Positions 20,461 through 31,160 of a stretch of DNA of 64,000 nt are shown one piece after another (the first letter of the stretch is position 1; each line of letters starts with the position of its first letter). The stretch is from Tetracentron sinense. Its lineage: Eukaryota; Streptophyta; Magnoliopsida; Trochodendrales; Trochodendraceae. The DNA lies in the NCBI GenBank assembly GCA_015143295.1, contig CM026552.1, positions 62,490,944-62,554,943 of the forward strand, read 5' to 3'. A model generated the notes under the pieces. That model saw only the letters and a list, made by a program, of their open reading frames with translations. It ran no database searches and had not been told where the DNA came from. The translations under genes and the position numbers were made by a program.

Positions 20461-21596
20461 TCTTTAAGGGCAATTATTTCAACAAAAATAACAGATATCA
20501 TCTCATGATAAAATAAACAAGTATCATCTCATGATAATAACCAAACAATAAACATCATATGAGATTAATCGCTATGTGTCAATGAAAATTAAAATGCATG
20601 GATGCAAGAGAATGAGATAAGAATAAAGGCAACGCGTAAACTCCTTCGTGATCCCTTCCTTTATCATCTTATCAATATCATCATCGCAACATCCTCCTTC
20701 GCAGCATCTCGACCAATGCATGATTTGGAATTCAAATGACATTAGGGAAACCAAATTTCCATTCGCCGTTTTTGGGGAAACCGAATGAATCTGCCCTTTA
20801 CAAATTTATCAAAATCCTACTACATATTATCCTCTAATATGAATGCATGATAAACAATTCATCATAGATTACACAATTCATCATAGATTAAAATTGACCC
20901 ATAACTTTAATCTCATACAATTAGATGCAACATGGTGATGGAGTACTTTTTCTGATATTTTAAAAAATTTAAAAATTGATAACAATTATCAATTGGCTTG
21001 ATAAAATCTATATCTCATATAGATCAAAACCTAGAAAATAAAACAATTATATAAACAATTTTAATAAAATTATTTTTAAAATATATGATAGGATTTTCTT
21101 AAATCTATATGATCTTTTATTCTTTTCTTCAATGCAAGATCCTTTCATAAAGATTGGTTATACTATTATTCAAGATTAAAATAAAAATTAAGAGAAATGA
21201 AAATCATAAATATGATCTCATCAAAACTAGGGTTTTAAAAATTTTCAAATAAATTGTATTTATAAGAAAAATCATTCATTAATTATTATTAAACAATTAA
21301 CAAATATATTTTAAATGATAAAATTATTTAAAAGGAATTTCAAAATAAACTATTTATTTCGAAAATTAATTATATCATATATATAATACTAGTTTTTTAA
21401 ATTATTTAATTATTATCATTATCAAACCTCATTCGATAATTTAATAAAAAGAATTATTTATTTATTCATCTCATGAACAAAATAAAGAACAAAAACTATG
21501 AGCATTAATAAATAAATAAAATAAAATTCATCTCATGAATTAATTTATCTATTTAATTATCCTTTAAAATAAATTAAAAAAACTGCTTAACCATGA
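20461..21596 (-). other. AT-rich remains of the copia 5' leader
   Basis: Very AT-rich sequence between gag and the primer site, with simple runs and several ATCTCATGAT-type short repeats. No coding frame or RNA gene is recognisable. It is longer than a typical leader, consistent with loss of the gag start plus slippage. Confidence 0.5.
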
Positions 21597-21608
21597 GCTC
21601 TGATACCA
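21597..21608 (-). other. Primer binding site (tRNA-iMet) of the copia element
   Basis: On the minus strand this reads TGGTATCAGAGC, two bases inside the LTR end at 21611. It fixes the orientation and the 5' boundary of the copia internal region. Confidence 0.9.
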
Positions 21609-21610
21609 CT

Positions 21611-21723
21611 TGAAGGGAATCTAGATAAAAAATTTATACAGAAAACTGGATCCCAAAGATCTTTACACCATAGAAAGAAAACAATACTAACTACATGTTT
21701 AGAGAATTACCTCGGTGAATGAT
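21611..21723 (-). repeat. 5' LTR of the copia element (first visible part)
   Basis: The LTR end (minus strand ...CCCTTCA) is at 21611. After 113 bp it is broken by the inverted LTR piece at 21724. Sequence right of 22443 may be the rest of this LTR, but it could not be matched because the 3' LTR copy is cut by the window edge. Confidence 0.6.
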
Positions 21724-22443
21724 TGTCGCGACCCAAAACCCACCCTAGGAGTTAGAGTGAACTTTGGACGACTAATCATGACTTCCATGACTTGCTAGAC
21801 AAACCATCCTGCAAAAACCCACAGAGCATATACAAGGAGGATATAAACAGCGGAAACATACTTAAACATAGCACAGTGGAAAACTTAACCAAACCTCTAT
21901 GTATATACAAGTGATCCAAGTTATACAAAAAGATACACAAAAGAAAGTGCGGACATGCCCGCCAAAATACATAAATATAACTCTCAAGCTCACCCACAGC
22001 TATCCACTCAGAATCTACCGCCACCTAATAGTAGCCCTCACCCTGAGGATCCTCCACAGGCTCCTCAACGTACTCCTCCTCCACCCACGGGCTCGGAGCA
22101 CAGACATCAAATGGAGCAGTAGCTCCCTCAGGACCTGCCGACATAAGAAGTACGGCTGAGCATGGAATACTCAACGGGTACCAAATACTAACCAACAGTC
22201 ATAGCAACACCATAGCAGTATAGGAAGTAGGAAGCAGATCACATATATAAAGCAAGAACAATTAATATCAGAACAAGGAAATAAAGCAATTTATAATCAT
22301 GCTTGCATTTCATAAAAATCGATAAAACCCTTGAGAACATAGTGCACTTGACCTGAATGAAATTACCCTTTTCGTGATTGAAAACTTGTCTATCGTGTCA
22401 TGCTTCTATCCCTAACTCCTAGGGGGTATTTTGGATCGCGACA
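21724..22443 (-). mobile_element. Rearranged, inverted LTR remnant related to solo LTR 2
   Basis: From 21724 (TGTCGCGACCC) to about 22400 this is the reverse complement of the last 660 bp of solo LTR 2, including its stem-loop block (22133-22180). It is then joined to a short plus-oriented LTR 3' terminus (CTAACTCCTAGGGGG ... GATCGCGACA, ending 22443). Thus both ends are 3' LTR ends facing outward. The flanks (ATGAT and ATCCA) do not match, so there is no target duplication. Confidence 0.7.
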
Positions 22444-24553
22444 ATCCAAACGTCCCACCATCACTTTGAACATGTAGGTGTATGCCCTAGTTCTCGAAAA
22501 TTGAAGAAGCTCCTCCTTGTCTTCATGGCCGGCCCTACGCCTAAGGCCCTCACCACCTTCTTCTCTCATATCTCTCTTTACAGTTTTTCCTATGAATGTT
22601 TTTATTTCAAATACTTTTTTTATTTATGCTTTGTAAACAACTCTTAGTTTAAGGAATTAAGTTCTTTTCATATTGGTTAATTTTTGTTTAGTTCATCGCT
22701 ATATTTTATGTTATTTTTCAATGGTTATTTGTAGGTCCTGATAAATTCTCAAACAACTTTGTTTTAAAAATTCACTCCATCCTTCTCATCTTTCCACCAT
22801 TCCAGCATTTCAAATTTTTAGTTCTCTTTATTTGCACATACAAACTTCAGTGAGGATTCGACATCCAACACATCTCTATACTATCTTGTAATCTTTGCAA
22901 GAATTTAAAAGAATCAGATACACTTCAAATAATGTGATAGTAGGGTGATTCTTAACGACGGAAAAACCCAATTATTAAATGATGTCGTTGCCGCTCGTGT
23001 GAAGGAAGTGCATAGAGAAAGAAGAAAACATTTCAAAAAAAAAAAACAAGGGATTTAGGACATATTTTTATTTCTTATGTTAGCTGTGTGTTCAAAGGTT
23101 TTTAGCAACCCTTGATTGAGTGCATTGGTAAAAAAAATCATAGGATTTAGTTTTTTTTTTTAAATCGGAAAAAAAGTAGGGTTAGATGTACTTTATGTTT
23201 TTTTATAGGTGATTAGTTTTTCAGGAAAGTTTGCATTTTGTGAAGTTTTCAAAATAGCAAGTTTTACAAAGCTAGAAACTTTCTAATTTTTTAGATTTGA
23301 CATATTTAGGGAATTTCTATTTATAGAGATTCTCTAACTTTGGATATCTTCTAAAATTGGAAATTTTCCATTTTGCAAAATTCCCTCTTTTGGGAAGTTT
23401 TCATTTTGCCTGGGTTTCTAAATTTGAATTTGGAAGGTTTCTTTGGAGAAATTTCAAAAATAGAACTTTTCAACTTTTGGAAACTTCTAAGTTTGAATTC
23501 AAACCCTAATTTGAAATCAATTAACATGCCTTATTAATTAAATTTTGTGTGCAACCCCTAAAAGGCTGTGTGACCTTCCAAAAATAATTTCCAAAACCCT
23601 AGACTCTCTTTTTGTGAATTAACTCTTTCGCAGGGAAGGAGTGTGAGTAGAGAACAATAATTTGCTTAGACGGAGACAGGTTGGATACCCCTCCCTACCT
23701 CACAGAGGTGACCCCGTGGCATGGCCCATGGGTAGGTACGTGTTCTAAACCTCGCTTGAAAGTGATCTCGGGTCTTGGTTGGATTGTGATGATTGTTTAT
23801 TTAGTTCTATACCTTTTTTCGAACTGCTTGGATGGCCAATAAATACATTAATTAAAAGAGCAAACCCAACTCTACTTGAAACTAGTGGGATTTCATCACC
23901 CACCTCATCACTCCAGCTGTGTGAACCCAAAAGCCATTTAATAAAAGGAACCAAGACTTAGAGCCAAATTTAGCTCGGTGTTCACAAGACCATCACAAAA
24001 TCAGTGAATCCTTCATTTTTGAGTCGAATAAGACCACAAGCGCGGGTCCTTGTTTCCTAACATACCCATAGGTCCTTACTACTTTAGTATACTGAGATTT
24101 TAAGTGGCCTCCTCAAAATTTTGTTGGTTAACAGTGCTTGTTGATTTAGGAACACAATCTAGCCCAAATTATTCGTTCAGGAATACACTTGTCAAACTGC
24201 TTGACTGATTCGGCTAGCCTGGGACGTACTTAAGCTTGCTAATGTGTGACATGTCTGTCTAGGCTACAAATTCTCTTGTAGTTAACTCATGTTAGTACTG
24301 GATGGTTAACTTGCGAGTGAAACCTTTGTGAGAACCAAGAGTGCAAGTCGGTCCGGCGGATTAAATAAGATAAAATCAGTGGTCCCGCCCACTCACTATC
24401 ATAACCTACTAGCCAACACAGATAAAAAGATAGAGCCCAGAAAACTGTTGATTTGTTTAGAATTGGCTTAGGGTTATCTTTATGTTTTTTGTGCATCATA
24501 TAGCTTCACTCAAGTTATTGCATCATTTGGAAAATTTTTGTTGTGTCTAGGGC
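22444..24553. other. Noncoding AT-rich sequence; likely end of copia LTR and start of the Athila-like element
   Basis: No recognisable gene. The left part (to about 22600) may be the remaining copia 5' LTR. TGATGTCGTTGCCGCTCG near 22981 resembles a decayed tRNA-Asp primer site of Athila/Tat elements (usual form TGGCGCCGTTGCC), so sequence left of it may be a truncated Athila-like 5' LTR and sequence right of it the long 5' leader before gag. The leader has runs of A and T and no long frame. All boundaries here are uncertain. Confidence 0.4.
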
Positions 24554-26160
24554 ATGTTTATAAATTATATTCCCTGTTGGGTCCGATCTAACAAGCGATT
24601 GATTCGATCTGAGAGTCATTCAATTCTTCTGGAATCAGCTCCAGTTTCTTCACCATCTTCTTCACCTCCCTCCTCTCCTCAAATACCAAGAGTCACCATG
24701 GTTGCTGAAAGGTCTCTCATTGAGACTTATGCACCCATTTCTGCTAACCCTCCTAACAACATTCTACTTCCACCAACGGATGTGGCTCAATTCGAAATTA
24801 GACCGCATACAGTACAAATGCTACCTACCTTCCATGGTCCTACAAGAGAAGACCCATACACTCATTTACGATAATTCCTAAATCTCTGCACATTGTTTAA
24901 AAATCAGTACCTCAATGAAGAAAGTGTCAGATTAAGGGTCTTCCCATTCTCTTTGAAAGATAAAGCCTTTGCTTGGCTTTACTCTCTCTCTCTGCTAACT
25001 CTATTAAAACTTGGGCCAAGTTAGTTGCTAAATTCATGTCCAAATTCTATCCGATGTCTAGGACAAATGAAATGAAATAATTCATTCAAGTTTTCTAACA
25101 GAAGTCTTATGAAAAATTCTATGAAGCCTGGGACAGATTTCAGGATTTTTAAACTAAATGTCCCCATCATAACTTCGACAAGGGCAGCCTTGTTAAATGT
25201 TTCTATAGAGGACTTACTGATGAGTCCCGGAACATGCTGGAATCTATGTGTCAGGGAAAATTCATGCACAAGACTTTTACAAAAGCTTACATATTTCTCA
25301 CAGAATTAGGAGAGAACTCCCAGCATTGGACGACTAATTCTGAATTTAGTCGTACTACTCTAGTCTCCAGGAATTCCATGGGACATGAGGTCAAAAGTGA
25401 TCCAGAGTTGAAATCCCTACTCCTAGAACTCACAAAATTTGTTTCAAGATAACCCAATCATGCATTGTGACTTCTGTCTACAGAATACCCACTCCACTTC
25501 TACATGTCCTCTAAATAAAGGATGTGACCCACAAACCCAAGAAGAGGTCTATAACTTCAATACCTTTAAACATCCCACCCTGAATTCCTTTAGCCAGACT
25601 TACCATCCAAATACTAGGAATCATCCCAATTTTTCTTGGAAGCAACAGTCTGCCCCACAACAGCGACCGCAACAGGTCACTTATTCTCTCGGGTTTCACC
25701 AACCCAATAGGCCATATAATGGGTAGTACTCGCAGCAGCAGTACCACCAGTATTAGCAACTTCACCAAAATTCTTATTCTAGATAGCAGAGAGTCCCTCC
25801 ACATCTGCAAAATTAGCAGTTAGTCCCAGTTGCCCCCAGTCCTATAATTACTCTGCACCGATGAGCTCTAATAGAGAATTAATGCCTCAACTTCCCTTAG
25901 CTGCACCACAACAACTTGCTCCTAAACCTGGTCTAGAAGACCTTCTCTCTCAGTTTATAACCCGGCAAGAACAATCTTTCCACCATCTAGAGCACCGTTT
26001 AGGTCAATTAAAAGCCGAGAGAGAAAGGAAAATTCCCTAGCCAACCTATTACAAATCCAAAGGGAAATTCCAAGGAGGCAGTTTATGAAGTCAGTTCGCA
26101 ATTCGCTAACCAAAACTTTCAGGGTGAGGTACAAGCTTCTATCTAATTATAGACTCTTCT
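24554..26160 (+). pseudogene. Athila-like gag
   Basis: Frame pieces read FEIRPHTVQMLPTFHG and EDPYTHLR, RLRVFPFSLKDKAFAWLYSL, FYRGLTDESRNMLESMCQGK, then a degenerate zinc knuckle CDFCLQNTHSTSTC and the NHPNFSWKQQ motif near 25615. Order and spacing match Athila-type gag, which forms the particle core. At least five frame changes or stops separate the segments. The end is vague, because recognisable gag text fades near 26160 into the mitochondrial-like block. Confidence 0.82.
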
Positions 26161-26189
26161 TCTATTAGAAAGGCGAACCTATAGGCTTG

Positions 26190-27480
26190 TTTTAATAATG
26201 ATTAAGTTTGGAGCCAAGGAGGAGCATCTAGGAATGCCGACCACTACATAAGCCACTAGTGGCTGAGAGAAAGCGAGCAGCCCCTTGACTCAGCCGAGGT
26301 CCCATTACGGGAGGGAAAGGTCAAAACTTATAGAGTTCACTCCCCTTGACTAAACTAATAGATAGGAGGAAGGGCATGCTAGCGCCCTTACTACCTTACT
26401 ATACAAGGGGCTTTGAGGCCCTTGACTATAATAGATGGGTTGCTGGCTTAACAGCCCTTTACTAGTAGGGACGGAGCTTGAAGAAGCAAATTCTAGGTAG
26501 CGGTTAGTTCAGGAGCGTGCAGCTCCGGCTTGGGGAGCTAAGCAGCGGGAGGGTTTCGGGGGGTCCTCCCCTTGAAGCTCCGATAAAGAAAAACCTCCTC
26601 CTTCTCCCACTCTTAAGGTCAAGTCTGCTCAAGGGTCGCTTTCATTGATTGAGCTTTCCTTGACCCCTGCATACCCTAGTACCGGAGCTGTCATAAGCAA
26701 GCGAAGCTTCCGGTCCGCCATTCCTGAAAGAAATGGAGTAAGGGCCGACCTCTTTAGGGTGCGGTGCATTCCTAGGCCACTTTTCCTGCAATTGTGGATT
26801 CGGATCCTTCCCAAATAATGAATCGATGGGCAGCCTTTTTTTTATTCATTTGAATTAAGAAATTAATTCAAAGGGTCGGACCTACCTATTAATGCTTGCC
26901 AGATAGATAGATTTAGTTCGAGGATCTGGAGAATAGTCTAGTTCATGCGTCCTATGTATTTATGGTCCATTCTTTCTTTGGCAGGTATTGACTTGAGAAC
27001 TAGACCGGCTAGCCAGGACCGAAAGAGCCTGCTGTTGTGGATGAAGAAGTACGTGCTTCTATAGCATTATATAGTCGTTTTAGTTCTGGGGTGGACCTAT
27101 CTTATCTAACCGAGCGATAGGGCTCCATAAAGTTGATCATTACGAATGTTACGATTCATTCGATCGGGGGGTTCAATGCGTTTCGAAACCCTCCTCCTCA
27201 TTTAGATTCCTACTCCTGCATCGAGAGTTAGGAGTATCAGTCCGTCCCTGTATTACTTGAAAGGAAGTCTTATTGGACCAAACTGAACTTGCGACCGCTT
27301 ACTTCAAGTATAGATTCTCTATGCAGACTACCCTAACGACTACCGAAAGAAAGAGAGTTCAAAGCCCAAAGCTCTCCACCCAAAAACTTCGGCAACCCGA
27401 TAAAGCACTTTATCTCTGCCGGCTTTAGCTTGCCCTTATAAGTAAGGGGGCTAAATACGAAAGAACGGTATGAGACTTGG
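26190..27480. other. Probable mitochondrial DNA insertion (NUMT) inside the Athila-like element
   Basis: About 1.3 kb of clearly higher GC than its flanks and with no retroelement motif in any frame. It separates gag from protease of the Athila-like element. Phrases such as CTTTACTAGTAGGGACGGAG, GGAGCTAAGCAGCGGGAGGG and CTTGCCCTTATAAGTAAGGG look like plant mitochondrial intergenic DNA. No mitochondrial gene could be identified. The identification rests on composition and recognition only; junctions are approximate. Confidence 0.45.
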
Positions 27481-27599
27481 TGCCATCAAAAGCACTAACT
27501 GCTAACTTAGAGGAACCTAGCTCCAAAGTTGTTGCTTCTACCTCTGCACCCAAATCAGTTCTTCCTGTGTAGAAACCTCAGGCTAAGGACAAGCCAATT

Positions 27600-28330
27600 T
27601 GCCAGTTGAAGTCACCTTTCTCAGAAAAGGCTTGTCCAGAATAAGCGGTATCAACAATTCTCAAAGATCATGGAAGTCTTTAAAGACTTACAAATCAACA
27701 TCCTATTCCTTACTGCTATCAAGAAGATTCGATCCTATGCTAAGTTCCTCAAGGACTTATGCACTGTCAAGCAGCGAACTCATGTACCCAAGGATGTTTT
27801 TTTGGCCGAGAAGGTCACTGCGTTCATTCAACGCAATGATATTATAAAATTTAAGGATCCTAGAAGCCATACCATTGTACTTAAAGGATATGAAACCTAC
27901 TAGGGTCACTCTGAAGCTCGCTGACCAATCAATTAAAATCACTAGGGGAATCATGAGGATGTCCTTGTCAGGCTTTTACTATCCAGTCAATTTCATCATT
28001 CTTGACACTGAACCTTATCTGGATTATAGGATCCCAGTCATCCTGAGCAGACCATTCCTTGCCACCATTGATGCACACTTAGGGTGTAGGGATGGAAATA
28101 TGTCGATCTCTTTCGACAACCTCAAGGCAAAGGTCAACATTTTTCGTTTAATGCACCAACCTGCCGATGTCGACATGGTTGAAGAACTGTGTGCTGTTGA
28201 GAGTCTAACTCAGGACTCTCCTGAAGATATACTCAGTCAGTGTCTCAAACACTTTGGGGCTGATTTTCAATCTGAAACAGCCATTTCTGAAGTCAATGAT
28301 CTCTTAGAGTCTACTCCGTGATGTCTACCC
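27600..28330 (+). pseudogene. Athila-like protease region, active site missing
   Basis: Recognisable pieces are VFKDLQINILFLTAIKKIRS and YAKFLKDLCTVKQRT (27670 on), FKDPRSHTIVLKG (27850-27888), and from about 27890 MKPTRVTLKLADQSIKITRG, IPVILSRPFLATIDAHLGC and NIFRLMHQP. In related elements the retropepsin active site (Asp-Leu-Gly-Ala-Ser) lies between LKG and LKPT. Here those two segments meet directly with a frame change, so the catalytic core has been deleted. The enzyme would process gag-pol. Confidence 0.8.
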
Positions 28331-28752
28331 TGCTCCACTCAATGATTTTGAGCCTCTGATCACCTTGGACAGGGAACCACCTTCCATCCTCTCCGTATCC
28401 ACTAAGACTAAATCCACTGATGCCTCAGTGCCTAAGCTTGAACTGAAACCTCTTCCTTCAGAGCTCACATATGCTTACCTTGGACCAAAGGAAACTTATC
28501 CCATCATCATCGCATCCGCTCTCTTTGAATTCCAAAGAGAGAAACTTCTAAATTTGTTGAAAAAGCACAAAACCGTCATTGGCTGGACGATCGATGACAT
28601 CCATGGGACCCCTCTGTTTGCCAACACCATATCTACCTAGAAGATGATTCCAGGACTTCTAGGGAGCCTCAAAGGAGGCGAAATTCTATTCTGAAGGAAG
28701 TTGTCCAGGATGAAATCCTTAAACTGCTGGATGTAGAAATCATCTATCCCAT
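28331..28752 (+). pseudogene. Athila-like protease-RT junction and RT N-terminus
   Basis: Reads LELKPLPSELTYAYLGPKET, FQREKLLNLLKKHKTVIGWT and IDDIHGTPL, then, after a frame change, ILKEVVQDEILKLLDVEIIYPI, where solo LTR 3 is inserted. The RT continues in phase at 52899 with SDSKWVNPVHVVPKK. Confidence 0.85.
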
Positions 28753-29484
28753 TGTAGAACCCCGATCCTTGATGTTCATGCACGGTGAATAGTTCCATAA
28801 ATAGTGTCGGTTCATGAGTTGTGAAGGTCAAAAGCCTTCTTGTATTGTCATGCTTGTAGACTCAGAAACACCAAGTATAAAAATACTCTAAGTGTCTAAA
28901 AATCAAGGGTATGAAATACCCTAAGTGTTATGGTGCTAGGGCCACGTGGATATTAATGTTCATGGGGTTTTTATTTTTCATGGATGTGTTAGACATTGTG
29001 TTAGGGGTCCTAAGGACCTTTATGAATAGATTAAGGGTGTTAAAACAGGAATGTGAAACACTCTAAGTGATCAAAGTTGAAAAGAAGAAAAATGTCTTCA
29101 CATACCCTCAACTTTAGGAAGGTATAGTTTAGTCACCGCTTATCAGAATCGAGTGATTCTTGAATTTTTGAAAAGAAATCGAAACCCTCTTCGAGGTTCA
29201 TGTTTATCATTTTTCTAGATGTTTAGTTGAAATTAGGTTAAACATTGGGTTTTTGAAATTGGGTCTGCTGAAAAATCCGGGCTGCTAAAATCCATTCCAA
29301 ACCAGTCAGCTTTAGATCCCATTTAGGTAATTAAAACCTCATAATTTGGATTTTTCTATTAGACACAAAATTGTTACCCTTTGAATGACGAGTCCAACAC
29401 AAGTTGAATCGTCAAAATCCGATGAGCAAGTCAAAAGTTATGGTCGAAATACCAAATGGGGAAAATCTACACAGCTCATTGGAA

Positions 29485-29660
29485 TTTGGACGATCGATTG
29501 TCCCAAGCCTGACGATCGATCGTCCAGAACCCAGAAATCTGGACAGCTTACTGGAATTTGGACGATCGATCATCCTGACTGATGATTGATCATCAGCACG
29601 TGATTCTATTTTTTTAGAGACGCAAAAATGAGGGTTTTTAACCCCTTGGGCTATAAATAG
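29485..29660 (+). promoter_or_regulatory. Palindrome cluster and TATA box of solo LTR 3
   Basis: Sites GACGATCGATTGTC, GACGATCGATCGTC, GACGATCGATCATC and TGATGATTGATCATCA lie in 29490-29597, then TATAAATAG at 29652-29660. The arm sequence (GAC/GTC) differs from that of solo LTR 1 (TAC/GTA), but the core and position are the same. Confidence 0.6.
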
Positions 29661-29862
29661 GAGGACCATTTGGGGGTTTTGGGGTAACCTAAACCTAAGA
29701 GGGATTTGAGAGAAGAAGAGAGAAGAGGAGGGATTCTTCCAAAGAGGGGTTTTGATTGAAGAGAGGGGAGCTCAAATCAAAGTTGGGGATCTCCCCCATC
29801 AAGCTTGGATCACCCTTTTCAAGGAAGGATCTTCCTCCTCAAGGTGGTGTCTCCTTCCTCAA

Positions 29863-31093
29863 TGTAAATCCCTAAATAGGTGTTGGCAAATTCCGTGATC
29901 ATTAGATAGGTCAGTTGAGTCGAGTCGTCGAGTCATGTTTAACTTGTCAGAAGAGAAGAGCTAAAGCTTAAAGAAGATTGAAGAAAGTGAAGGAAAAAGC
30001 TTCTACTCCAGATCTAGACAGGTAATGGACTTAGAGACCCTACCTAGGTTGGATTTGACTTAGAATAACCCTAAAATACCTAGGAGGATAGTTTTAAGCC
30101 TACCAAAATTATTTGATCTTAGTTGAATCAAATAAAAATAAAATGAAAATGATTTTGGCAAAAATTCTGTCTCAACCGATCGCTCGGTATTGAGACCGAT
30201 CGATCGGTGGCCTACCGAGCGATCGGTGGCTATCGACTGGACCAAATATTTGTATGGGGAAATTTTCCAGAGAGGTGATTTAGAACCGAGCGATCGGTCA
30301 TTAGAACCGATCGATCCGTTTTGGACCGAGCGATCGGTAGTGAGCACCGATCGATCGGTCCCCGTAAAAAGAATTTTTCTTTTTCTGGATTCTTTTTTTA
30401 ACCCTATATAAACAACTTTTGAGAGACCTAATTCGTGTCTTTGATATTTTTGAAAGAGTAGAGGTCTGAGAAACTCTTCTAGGGTTTTTCTTATTGCTTT
30501 TATTAGATCTTTGTTGATCCCTCCTCTTTCTAAGATCCTAGAGAATGCAAGTATAGATCTAAATCTTTGATCTTGCATTGTGTGATCTCAGATCTGTATG
30601 AGATCCCTCTAGGGTTTGAAAATTTACTAAATTGATTCACAACCCTACACCTTGTGTGTGTCCGGTGTTTGATCCGGAGCCTTCGTGGAAGGAGATCGAT
30701 CGTGTGTGATCGTGGATTTGAAGTCGCTTGAAAAGATTTGGTCGGTGTGGAACCGAAGCTGCTAAGGCGGAGATCGAACCTGCTGGTTCGTGGAAATCAA
30801 GAGTAAGAGTCTATACCTAGGAACGTCGTTTCTGTTTTGGTAAGGTCTTGTCTTGTACTTGATATCTTTTTATAGTGAAGTTTATTACTGGACAAGGTCC
30901 CGTGGTTTTTTCCCGTTAGGGTTTTCCACGTAAAAATCTTCTGTGTTTGATTTGTGTGGATTGTCTGATTGAATTAATCATTGATTTCTAAACATATTAA
31001 TTGAAAAATTAAAATTGGTTAGAAATTATTAGATAGACCTATTCACCCCCCCCCCCTCTAGGTCTTAGAGATCATTGATCTGGATAAATTTCA
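29863..31093 (+). repeat. SIRE-type LTR copy 1
   Basis: Begins TGTAAATCCC and ends GGATAAATTTCA, 1231 bp. By eye it differs from copy 3 at about seven positions and from copy 2 at about sixteen. It has a longer C run near 31048 than the others. The 540-bp minus-strand open frame across it is present in all three LTRs but has no protein-like features. Confidence 0.95.
30175..30412 (+). promoter_or_regulatory. Seven palindromes plus TATA box, SIRE LTR 1
   Basis: Sites at 30175, 30195, 30214, 30285, 30306, 30325 and 30346, 14 bp each: ACCGATCGATCGGT (perfect), ACCGATCGCTCGGT and its reverse complement ACCGAGCGATCGGT, and ACCGATCGATCCGT. TATATAAA follows at 30405-30412. The same set occurs in LTR 2 (from 40059, TATA 40289) and LTR 3 (from 50067, TATA 50297). 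Confidence 0.7.
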
Positions 31094-31095
31094 AT

Positions 31096-31107
31096 TGGTA
31101 TCAGAGC
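31096..31107 (+). other. Primer binding site (tRNA-iMet), SIRE copy 1
   Basis: TGGTATCAGAGC, two bases after the LTR end. Confidence 0.95.
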
Positions 31108-31160
31108 TTGTTCACTGATAAGGCTAATCCCTTAAGTGTGATCCTGTATTATCCGTGATC

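Larger units (their letters stand above)
1..21723 (-). mobile_element. Ty1/copia LTR retrotransposon, interrupted by three later insertions
   Basis: Read on the minus strand from right to left, the parts appear in copia order: 5' LTR end (21611 onward), tRNA-iMet primer site, gag, protease, integrase, reverse transcriptase (RT), RNase H, polypurine tract and 3' LTR (489 down to the window edge). The coding sequence is split at three points by plus-strand insertions (1257-4574, 4685-15041, 15422-18074). Removing each insertion together with one copy of its 5-bp target duplication rejoins the copia pol frame, for example between 18075 and 15421 inside the RT motif DVK-x-x-x-LNG. Many stops and frameshifts show it is dead. 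Motif style resembles Angela/Tork-type plant copia elements, but the lineage is tentative. The 5' LTR probably continues past 22443, beyond a further rearranged LTR piece. Confidence 0.85.

Noticed and set aside
22444-24553. A host gene between the copia and Athila-like elements
   Set aside because: No frame has splice-consistent coding text or any recognised domain; the sequence is AT-rich with simple runs.
28753-29862. Reading 28753-31093 as one long LTR
   Set aside because: The CTCAA target duplication and the TGTAAATCC LTR start show that the SIRE array begins at 29863 inside a gypsy solo LTR.
30060-30578. A 172-179 codon minus-strand open frame in all three SIRE LTRs
   Set aside because: It runs across the palindromes (repeating TDRS-like text) and is kept only because the LTRs are near-identical. 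It has no known motif, and palindromic repeats often lack stops in one frame.
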